A stretch of 64,000 nucleotides of DNA, taken from positions 7,192,001-7,256,000 of the forward strand of contig NC_060025.1 of assembly GCF_021134715.1 (NCBI RefSeq), in the 5' to 3' direction. A program made the translations under genes and the position numbers. The DNA is from Daphnia pulex. Taxonomy: Eukaryota > Arthropoda > Branchiopoda > Diplostraca > Daphniidae. A model generated the notes under the pieces. The model saw only the letters and a program-made list of their open reading frames with translations, was not told the DNA's origin and searched no databases. Position 1 is the stretch's first letter, and every line of letters starts with the position of its first letter. This document shows, piece after piece, positions 25,085 through 34,900 of this stretch.

Positions 25085-25550
25085 TTATCGTTGGCCACTT
25101 ACGGCTCCCCCAGTGTAGTCCTCGCAGCCGGGAACGTTTCTTGGAAATTCACAAGCGCATAGAGCATAGTAAAAGATGGTACCAGCAGTGGGGCAATCCT
25201 GATTTCATTTTGGAATTTCAAATAAATTTTTAATCAACCCATAAAGAAAAGAAAAATGGAAGAAAAAAAAACCAACCTGAAGATAAGCCATTCCATTAGA
25301 GCAATAGTAAAAGTATTTTGTGCATGCGAGATCAGGATAAGGATAAATTCCATTTTCCCTATTCCTGGTAATTGAAAGTTAGCAATTCTATTTAATTAAA
25401 AAAACAATGTGATGACGTCATTTGATTGACTTACTTGCAACTAAAACAACTCAAACCGTCAGGATCTTCCGTCGTTGTTGACGTGGTGGTACTGGTAGTC
25501 GTAGAAGGCTTCTCTCTTGGCGGAATTCCAGTTTGATTGTAAATCCAATC
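25085..25550 (-). CDS. Chitin-binding type-2 (peritrophin-A) domain gene, 3' part
   Basis: Three minus-strand exons join in phase: an exon ending at 25435 that is open back to about 25550, then 25364-25277, then 25198-25085. They encode a Thr-rich linker (PSTTTSTTTSTTTEDPDG) followed by a chitin-binding type-2 domain. Its Cys spacing is SCFSC, YPYPDLACTKYFYYC, a Cys after YLQD, LCAC and NVPGC. The frame ends at TAA 25085-25087 after YTGGAVSGQR; alternatively a GTAAGT inside these last codons could be a donor to an exon I did not find. Secreted proteins of this family bind chitin in cuticle or peritrophic matrix. The amino-terminal side is unclear: directly upstream the frame meets a stop, and the open frame there is in a different register. 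The gene may be truncated or frameshifted. Confidence 0.65.
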
Positions 25551-25795
25551 TCTTCAAACTCCACTTCCAACAGGTGTTTTCGAGCGATTTCTTTCTCAGC
25601 TACTAACTCAAGATCGGCCTTGAGTTGAAGGATCTCCGTAGCTTGCTTATCGATGACATTTTGCGCTTGTTTCAGATCAGTGCATAAGGCCACTTGGATT
25701 TCTTCTTTTATTTTGAAGTCTGTATCGAGAGAAAAACCCAATTCTTCGGGATCCGCACCAATCTGATTCATTTTGCTATCATCAGGAAGATTCAT
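25540..25795 (-). CDS. Coiled-coil open frame upstream of the chitin-binding exons
   Basis: Starting at the Met at 25795 (an in-frame stop directly precedes it) is an acidic, heptad-like segment. It contains LKQAQNVIDKQATEILQLKA and then ELVAEKEIARKHLLEVEFEE, typical of a coiled coil. The frame runs into the chitin-binding exon in the wrong register, so it is either a separate exon spliced by a junction I cannot place or part of one gene broken by a one-base frameshift. It ends about 80 bp from the start of the duplicated IR-B block, so the 5' part of the gene may have been lost at that border. I recognise no known family. Confidence 0.4.
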
Positions 25796-26416
25796 TCAGA
25801 ATTCTGATGCCGGAAACGAGTTTGCGAATGGCTCAGCAGGTTGGTTTTCTGTTTCAAGGAGTTCGGTGTTAATCATTAAATCAATCGTTCGGTAATTTCG
25901 CTTATTCACGACCATAGACCAGAAGGATTTCAGTTTCGAAAAATTACAAACATTCAATTTCCTACCAAAATAAACTGTCCTGAAAAATTATTCCCCAAAA
26001 TTAATTTTAAAAATCAATGTTGTTCTACATTTGAATTTTCCAGTGATATACATTTATTAGCAACAGCTGTATATGATGGTGCTTGACGGTTGCAATAATC
26101 GGTAATTCCGTAACAACAATTTGTATATTTTGTAAAGACCGAGTAATAATTTAGTGCACCAGGATTTGGCTTCCACCAAAAATGCTATAAGTTGAAAATG
26201 GTGGCGGTTTTTAACAGACATTGACTCTAGATATTAGATATATTTAGGATACATGTGAACCCCAAAATAAGCGCAGACAATTATTCTGTCTGTCTGCGTA
26301 GTGCTTAAATTTGGGGATCTGTGAAAGAATAAAAGAATATAAAATGTGCGTGCTTGTTATATGTCATTTTCATCGCATACAGATGAACTGAAATTGAATT
26401 ATGCATGAAAAATTGG

Positions 26417-28707
26417 TTAACAGGAGTGAACCACTCTTTTATTGAGTGATGATGAAATAAGCTTGATAATTACTTCACCGCAAAAGCATAACACGGACAA
26501 TGCGAGTCCAAAGGCAAGGGCGACAAAGGCTCCGCTTAAACCAGCAAGTGTCACTCGCTGTTTGTTTGAGGCCACATCCCGCATCGGATTCAGACAACGG
26601 GACGCATCGACCATATCTCGTTTGAACCAGAAAGCTACGAATCCAGCTTCGTGAGCCTTTAACAATCTGCTTGAAAATTTAAAATAAGAATGACGCTAAT
26701 TTTTTTTTATAAATTCAAATGCTTTGCATTCAAAGATAACTTGCCCTCGGGAATAAGGTTCAATGTCCATATTCTTCGCAACTGCCAGGCCGGCCGCATG
26801 GCTAAAGAAAAGTTCCTTTGCGATTGTAAAATCGCATTTGCCAGTTTTCTTCAAATCCAAGCCGATGTTTGACTGCACGGTTCTATATTCCTGTATAGAG
26901 GACACAATATCTTATTATTAATTATTCAACAATTGTGTGATATGCTTAATATTTCTTATATATCGATAGAAGTTTTACTTGGACATAAGCGCTGAATCCT
27001 TTTCGTACTCGCTCCAAACATTCCTCGGTAACGCTGCAACGTAAGTCGGGTTCCTTTCTTAGCTGATCTCCCAAATATTTGAAAATACCTTCGTCTGCAT
27101 TCTGTCCGCAAAATAAAGAATTAAGGTCATTTAATTATATTACGGTTGATTTCTTAATATAGGGCTGTAGGCTATATAGTTCTTTGACATAAACTGTTGT
27201 AGTATCTAGTAGTATATATATGAACTGATGAACTATATGAACTGACCGAAAAAAGACGATCTGGTAACCATCCTTGGTTGACAGTGATTTTGATTTGTGG
27301 GTTTTTGGGTATGTCGTGAACGGATCGAATTAACGGCTTGTAATTAGGTGACGTTACAAATGAGATGAGGACGCTACTGTAGGCCGTCACCAGAACGAAA
27401 CAAGCGACGCACCAAGTGCCGGCCAGAACGCGAATGGTCAACCTTTGATCGCGACTCGTTCCACCTTGAGCTAGCAGACCTGTAAAGACGCGGAACAATA
27501 TGCAAATTAAGGTGTAATAAGAATGTGAATTCCTAGACAGTCTCTTTTACATTACCCTGAGATAAAATAACTCCAAAGACATACTGAAAGGCTCGACCAA
27601 TATCTTCAAAAAGTTTGTCTAAATGAGCTTGATTGTTCCTCCTTTCTGAATTCTTCATGAATTCAGCAATGAAATGGCTGATGCCGTATAGGCAGAGCAT
27701 GGTTGCCGTCATGGAGGCCACCAAAAAGATCCAGATCTGTATAAGACGCGTTTGAACATTAGCATTTGATAAATACACACATCTCTGCATCAATTGGAGT
27801 TGGACCTGTCCCTGGAATGGCTTCCAAACTGCATTGACGTCCACTTCTGAACTCGGCATCGGAATGACAAGACCAAAATGACTGTTAACAAGCGGATAAG
27901 GGTAGTTTAGTTTCTGGAAACGGCTGTGTGTCGCAACGATCGGTCCAAATAATATTTCGGCTCTCTAAAAATGAAGAAAAGAGAAAACACTTTCTGTTGA
28001 GCATTGTATAGAGATACAACAACTATCAGCATTCAATTTTCCATTCAATTTTAATTTTGTTTTGAAGGCCAAATCGACTGTTACCTATTATAGGCTACGT
28101 GTACATAAACTACAGGATATTTATCGTTTATTACCCCTTCAACGATATAGCTCATAAGACCTTTTCCGGCAGCGTTATCCTCGACGCTGTATATGTTGTC
28201 TGGTATAATTTCGAATCTGCAATAAATGTATGCCTTTTTAAATTATGGAATCATGAGGTTATATCGCTCAATGAATAATGCATACAACATGCAAACAATC
28301 CAAAATTTTATTAGATAAACACTTGATGGAAAACTTACTTTAAATTCATGGTGCGAGAGAGCCATAGTAGAACTGGAACGATAACTCCTCCAAGTTTGAT
28401 GATATGGTTACTGGAGTTTCTTACAACATCAAAAAACGGAGGAAGCTGAAGCAGTGGCACAAATATGCATACATACATTGTACAATTGCGACAAGAACAA
28501 TTTTAAAAATATGTTTATAATAATATCTGATGATTGGTATAAGCTCACATGAAGCATTACGACGCGGAGTAATGTTTTGTTATCGGTACCATAACCTCCT
28601 CGTAAATTGTTGACTTGGATTTCAAAATCGTCAACATAAGTTGTACAATCGTAAATTCGAGTCAGCATTAGCAGAATAATCGCAGATTTCAATGCGGATG
28701 ATGCCAT
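26417..28707 (-). CDS. Ionotropic receptor (IR/iGluR superfamily), copy B
   Basis: Paralogue of the receptor at 825-5408 with the same nine-exon structure: 28707-28549, 28445-28339, 28216-28135, 27964-27806, 27736-27556, 27479-27247, 27101-26979, 26890-26745 and 26666-26417. Every exon has exactly the same length as in copy A, and the product is again 479 aa. Amino-acid changes are spread over the signal region (MASSALKS versus MSSPILKS), the S1 lobe (PPFFDVV versus PPVFNVV; HSRFQKLNYPYPLVNSHF versus YSRFQKLNFPYPFVIGQF) and S2. The pore and M3 are nearly unchanged. This pattern suggests both copies are functional, with change concentrated in ligand-binding parts. The GC donor of intron 8 (GG|GCAAGT) is conserved. 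Intron 6 is short and keeps the empty transposon target site. Confidence 0.9.
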
Positions 28708-29532
28708 GGTGAACGGGATACGCGGGGTTCACGAAATCACGAATCTTTTACCTAAAATATCGTGATTAGTTTATACCTTAAAATAACAAATAAAACGCTA
28801 TTGAAAGTAGAAATATAGAACGAATTAAAGGTTCTGATATTAATACTTTGATTATTTTCTTTCAAGTCAATGTGCCGAATAAGTTGTTTCTGGGCGGCTG
28901 TTTTCAAACGAACGCAGAGCGTAACTATAACAGAAAAAAACAAGTTCAATTCTCTTATAAGTACATACTTTCCGATTAAGAGAGAGAGATAGAGCAGAAA
29001 AGTTTTGGCTAGTCTGTGTCTCATGTCTAGTTTTGACAAGAGATTGAACAGGCATCTCGTCAATAGAAGACAAAGTCAGTTGGCCATACATCACAAAGGA
29101 GTGGCATATAAGTAAATCTGCATTGTAACGAAAAAAGAAATGATCCAGAGAGAATTTTTTTTTTAAAATAAAGCCAATCATTTCCCGGCATATCAATCCT
29201 CGATTGATTGACAGTAACGCGGGTCCGTTTTCTTTTTTTGTGTTGTGACAGCTCTCTTTTCAAAACGAATGTTGCAACAAGACAGATGCACGCGGAATCG
29301 GATGTAAAGCCATCATTTTGGATAGGTTTGATGATGGCTTCAACATCTCCCAAAATATGTCGAAACTGCATATCAAATTCTGTTGGATCTGCACAACAAA
29401 GAACGTTATACGCATTACAAAGACAGCGATTTATTTGATTTTCAAATATCCTGTGGCGATTCGGAAAAAACGCCCCAAATTAATCATTATTCTCCGATAG
29501 ATTTCCTTTTTAAAGTTCTTTTTTCCTTTCTA
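28708..29532. other. Duplicated upstream region of IR-B (putative promoter)
   Basis: Counterpart of 5409-6216, with small indels. The plus-strand frame that is open in copy A is broken here by an indel, which argues against plus-strand coding. The minus-strand frame around DVEAIIKPIQNDGFTSDS remains open. Confidence 0.4.
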
Positions 29533-29571
29533 TTAAAAGTTAAGTTAAGTTAATTCTAAGTAATTTCCGGC
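29533..29571. other. Junction filler between the two duplicated blocks
   Basis: About 39 bp joins the IR block to the RhoGEF block. Its core GTTAAGTTAATTCTAAGT resembles ATTAAGTTAATTCCAAGT, found about 100 bp upstream of the RhoGEF start codon near 14490. It may be a templated insertion made during repair. Confidence 0.55.
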
Positions 29572-31050
29572 TGCTGGCGGTTGTTTATCTTCTTTGGCAG
29601 CGTCGAAGGCTTCGGACTCTTGCTGGTGATGCTGGTGGCCGGACCAGGCTGTCCAGCTCACCATCTGCCGAAAGAGAAAACGACAGTTGGTGTTGTGTCA
29701 GGGGAACCTTCAAAGGTACATATGGAAATTTGTTTGAGAGGAAAAGGATAGTTTACCTGTCCGATGAGAGGCCGTCCAGCCCACGAAGTGATACCAGGAA
29801 GAGGTGTCGGAAGAGGTGTGACAGGAACTGATGCGGCCGACTCGCTGGCCGACTTGTTGCTGGCCAAAGAGTCTCGGGGTAGACTGTCGTTGTCCGTTTT
29901 CGAGTGCCGGTAAATGCGGCGCGGAGGGGCCACAGGTGGTGGTGGCGGCGGAGTGTCGTCGTCGGGGCTTTCTGGTCCCGTCCCAACCTTGATGGACACT
30001 CCGGCGTAAACCGGAGTGGGCGGAGGTGGCGGAGGCGGTGGCTCAGTCGGCCGGACGATCGTTTTGCGCCGGTTGTTGGGCGACTGCGGTGTCGGTGGAG
30101 TAGCGGTCGTCGTCGTCGTCACCGGAATCGTCAGCGGTTCCGGCGCAGACAAGCCGAAAAGATCGTGGAGTGATCCGCGTGATCGGGTCTTTTGTGTCAG
30201 GCGGGTCGTGTCGTGAAAACTGGCCGGCGCCGCCATCTTGGGTCGTGCCCGATCGCTCAAACTCCGCCGGAGTGGACAGCTCCGCTGGAATTCCACCTTG
30301 AGACTGACTTTCTCGGCCTTGATGGCCGCCGGCGAATCTTGGCCCGTCAGGATGCAAATCCGCTGGCCGCTGACAATCAGACCCGGTCGATCGACGGCCA
30401 CCGTCGTCTGCGGAGGAGATTCGTCGCTGGCGTCGCTTTCACCGTCGTCGGCGTCGTCATCCGACAGGTAGAGCGGCGGAGGAACGGACGTCGGTAAAGG
30501 CGGGGCCGCGTGACTGACCGACACTCTGTGCTGCTGCTGCTGTTGCTGTTTATTCTCCCTCATCTGGCGGATGTTTTGGTTGACATCCGCCGCCCGGAAC
30601 TCGTAGGTGCCGTAATGATCTTCGGCCATTTTGGTCTGGACTGTCGCCTTTCTTTCGCTCATCGGGCCGACCTCCATCGAAGGATCGGCCGCACGAAAAA
30701 CGGGCGAAGTCCTCACTGGATACAATCCGCGGGTGGTTGTCCAGTCGGTGGTTCGCCGGATGGCGATCGAGCCCACCGCCGGAGTGGCCATCCATCCGTT
30801 GGCCGGATCGAGCCCGTATTTCTTGCGGTAGTCGTAGACGAAGTTGGCGGCCACGAACACGCTGCCCTGGAGCGACGGAACCGAAGGGGCGTGGTGTCCT
30901 TCCTGCAGGTGCGGATGCGTGACCCAGGCGCTCGTCCAGTCCTCACCCGGTCCGGCCATGTGAGACTCGACGCCGCCGCTGTTGGAGGAGACGACGACCG
31001 TTCCGTATTGGCCGGCGGCCGGCCGACGATTTGAATCGATCCTTGAGCCG
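29572..31050 (-). pseudogene. Partial duplicate of the RhoGEF gene (5' coding part only)
   Basis: Minus-strand copy of RhoGEF residues from about RLKDRF in exon 1 through intron 1 (donor after 29757, acceptor before 29664) into the first 30 codons of exon 2. It then stops at the filler. The original start Met and promoter are missing, and a 7-bp insertion (duplicated GGCCGGC-type sequence near 31013-31020) shifts the frame close to the 5' end. The next in-frame Met (30959, MAGPGEDW) leaves about 430 codons open, but with no DH or PH domain. Few other changes are present, so the duplication is recent. Any transcript would encode only the disordered Ser/Pro-rich part. Confidence 0.85.
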
Positions 31051-31192
31051 GAAAGGAATCTTTTAATCTCTTTAAAGATTTTTAAGAAGGAAATCTGTTT
31101 TCCTTTTCGGAAGGAACAAAATGAATAGAACAGAATAAAATAAAATTACACGAAATAATCATTTGAAAAAAAACGTCAAGACCGACTTTTTA

Positions 31193-31238
31193 GCGCCAAG
31201 CAATTTTGAAATTGGGTTTTTAGAAAATGCAATAGATG
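31193..31238 (+). repeat. 46-bp dispersed repeat, copy 2
   Basis: Matches 24105-24150 in the same orientation. It lies about 140 bp beyond the right border of the RhoGEF fragment. Confidence 0.8.
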
Positions 31239-31967
31239 GCGAAAAGCTCGCCAGCAAAAGGCAAAAAAAAATGAAAAAACTTAACAACCGTTTTCAAAAT
31301 AATTCTGTTTTAACAGCAAATAAGAAAAGACGTGAAAATTCCGAATCACAAAGAACAATACCATATCATCCGTAATTTGATAGAAAGCACGGTAGTTTAT
31401 ATAACTTGCCGTTAAACAAGATCGAATAAGAAAAACCGCTAATGAGGAATGTAACCCACAACACCACTTTTATCCGGTCTATATTTAGTTACCGCTATAA
31501 TTATTACTGATGACTTTTTGTTACAAGCAGGTGTAAGCATGTTAGCTGTATTCAAGTCTCAGCTTGACACAGCATGAGGAGAAGAAAACGTCGAATTTAA
31601 AAGAATTGTTGTTTATAAAAGATACATCACAAATCCCTTCATACACATCATATCTTAATCAAGAACATCCCGGTTTCGTTCTTTCCCTTTGTGGGACGTT
31701 ATTAACAATAAAATGGGGGTATGATCATTTACGTAGTGGGTGCCGTTTCGTCCTTCCCAAATGAGACGCCCGAAGAGGAGAAAGGCGCAAGTAGTTCTCT
31801 CTCTTTGACACATGGGTCTATTTATTGTTTATTTGCAGTGTAAGCCGACAGTCTGCGTATACTAATACCCTTATTTTTTCGTGTTATTCTTCAGTGGCCG
31901 CTGTGTACATCTGCCGCGCGCGTGTGTGTAATCGACCGCATATGGCAATAATAATACGACACAGCAT

Positions 31968-31985
31968 GCTGCTGCTGCTGCTGCT
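31968..31985. repeat. (CTG)n microsatellite
   Basis: Six tandem GCT units in noncoding DNA. Confidence 0.85.
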
Positions 31986-34900
31986 TCCTCAATATAGATG
32001 TATCCGTTTGCTGCCTGCAATGAGTACATCACATTTACAATTGGTTCTCCCTCAATATGGTATATAGAAATCCCAACCGTGCAATCTGCTGTTCAGTGAT
32101 CCAGCAGCAGCAGCAGCCAAAGCGAGCCAAAGTAATTTATGGAAACTAAATTCCCTATGTAGGCCAGCACACAGCACACACACACAATCATTTGCCGTAT
32201 AATCCTGTCGAATAGATTTGCTCATCGCAGCAGTTCCATGATGGATTGAACCGAGTAATAATTCAAAATCAAGTAGGGGGGGATTACTAAATTCTCAGCT
32301 GAAATAATGAACTAAAATTATGCTGTTTGTGGGCCGCATTTTATAGTCCAGCCAATTTGATTTCAAAATTGCATAGGGCGCTATAGGCTTGGCTATAGGG
32401 TTTTTGGATCAGAATGCATAAAAGAATGATTTGGCTGGAACCAGCAAACAAAAATATGTTAGATCATAGAAAACAAGTAGCTCCATTTTGTTCTACACTA
32501 AAGAATTGATTTGTGTTGTAGAAATTGGAGCCAACTGATAGTCGACGGACGCAATTGTGTGTTTCACACCGAAATGTATCGTGAAGTCGCCGTCGAGTTG
32601 GCTGGCAAAGTGATAGATGACACCCTCTCGTGCCAACAAAGACACAATGGCGATAGAACTTACATCAACAAAAACCCAATATCGAAATGGTTCGCCGCCC
32701 AGCTAGTCGCTCGTCGATAAAATATATAAGAGGGGAAAAGGGGAGCACTATCATTTGTAGTAGCAGGGTGGAAGGCGAATGCTGCTCTTCTGAAAAGAAA
32801 AGGAGGGGAGGTTATAGACAGAGGGGGGCTATTCATGGATCTTGCAACACTCCCTTGTATCTTGCAGATCATTTCTATCATGAAAGGAGCGCTAAAGTTG
32901 ACGGCATTTAATGGCAACACTGACATTTATAGTGACAAATCACCATCTTACCCACTTTGAGTATGAACAAAGATGAAAATCAGAAGTTAGCGCTATATAC
33001 AGAGAAATATACGCATAAGAGTCAATATTTATCCAATATCCATGGACGCGGTTCTTTGTACTGAGACAAAGAGAACAGTGTGCTGCTATTTAATTCAACT
33101 GTTGAATACAATATTATTTCACCTTGATTATAGCCTTAATATTTGAACTATTTAAAATAGCGAATAAACTTATTGGCGCTAAATTACTTTATTTTGAATG
33201 AAAGACAGAACAAAAGGATGATTTTATGTATTTCATGAAAAGGTGTAATATCTAATATGCTATAAAAAACGTTACTCATTTGCATACCCAAATTCCTGCT
33301 GGGCTGGGAAGTTCTATGAACATGGATAATAGCCAGCAGTGGGCTAATATAGGCCTATACTATCTTTCTTTTATCTCGAAAAGATTTACGATCCTTTTTT
33401 TGTCTGATTTTTTGTCCTTTGCGTTTCGTATAAACCCTTTTGAATCCTTTTCTTTCTCCTATAGCTCTGCCTTTTCGTTCGCTTTTCAGCCGTGTGTCTC
33501 TCTCTCTCTTGGGCGTCATATATAGTCACTAGTTAGCCTATTCAACTAACTGAGAATGAAGGGTTAACGACAAAAGGGATAGATATAGGGCTTGCTGGTT
33601 AGCTATCAAACATAGTCCTAAGGTCTTTAAGTGACGGAGCCTCTTGTCTGCATGCAATTGTCAATAGGAGCTCTCACAAAAGAACGATGGGGAATGACGC
33701 GCTCTTCCTGATTGCCCGGCTGATATATAAAAGGGGGGCACGTGCATACCAAATCTATTTGATCAGATCTCTTATATACAAGACGTGAGGCGTTCAAATG
33801 CCGCGCTCAATTTATTATGTAACATGATGGGCTAGATCATGATTTTGATTTCTTTTCCTTTCAAGTTTATACCATATTTTGAGGCTTTTAAATTTCGCTT
33901 CCGTTTACTTATAATGCGCAAACAATGACGAAGCAGAAATTAGACACTCACATCATTTATTAGAAGCGTTCCTGCCTTCTTCATTGTTCACTCACATTTA
34001 AATGTAATAAAATTTCCCGATGTTGAACGCAAATTAATTTCAAATCAGCAAAGTGTACTACACGAAAATGAGTCTAAATATTAATTGAGCTATAAAAGTT
34101 TCTCGAAAAATTTGTTCGTTTCGAAGCTAAAATTCAAACTAGTATAGCCTAAACACACAATGGCTTAAGCTGTTTGGTGTTAGAGGTATATATCTCTAAC
34201 ACTATCTAGGTTGAAGGGGAGGAGTATATTTCAAATTTATCATGGTCGACTTTATACGATACGTATTACGGTTAAACTGATGTAGCCAGCAGCCATCCAG
34301 CCATCAGCAGCTTATATTCCTCTTTCCTATATAACGGTTAGATCCCTATGTCGATGTGTACAAAAGGAAAAGATATTTGGGTTGCAAAGCAGCAAAGCTT
34401 TTGAAAAAAAGCCTCGTGTTTTCCAATGTAATTTTCCAATGTAACCGCGGATCTTGCGGGATTATAGGTTGAAATGCAATCTGAGTAAAACGCTCTCTTT
34501 CGAGCCTCTTTAGTTGTAAATTTGTGCTTTTTTTTGTGTATAGATATAATGGCGAGAAAGTCAGATAGGGACGCAAACTCCCTCACAACCAACGCGAGGG
34601 AGGATGAGAACTCAAAGGGTTGGGCGTGGCTCTCTCTATACGGGAGATGTGTGTTTAAATTCAGGAGATCTGGCTTATAAGGAGATCACAACCGCTTTAA
34701 AGTGATAAAAATGAAATTTGTGAGGGGGAAATGAGAGCAATTTCAAGCGGGTGTCTGTGGGTACATACTATATTTTTGCCTACTGAATTGATCTAGGCTA
34801 AAATACAGGAAAAGGTCTATCTTTTTACTTGCTGAAGGAAGATATTTTTATTCGCTTTGACGTTTGTCGGCAGTGTGGTCCGGATAGCTATGCAGCCTAT

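Larger units (their letters stand above)
25875..29532. repeat. Segmental duplication, copy B of the IR unit
   Basis: Direct repeat of 290-6216 without the intronic transposon. It is followed by a filler of about 40 bp and then by the partial RhoGEF copy, so the duplicate is a composite of two regions that lie about 6.6 kb apart in the original arrangement. Confidence 0.9.

Noticed and set aside
30510-31034. Plus-strand open frame of 174 codons
   Set aside because: It is antisense to the duplicated RhoGEF fragment and has no independent support.
32511-32720. Plus-strand frame of 69 codons in the intergenic region
   Set aside because: It has no known domain, no consistent splice partners and no repeat or conservation evidence.
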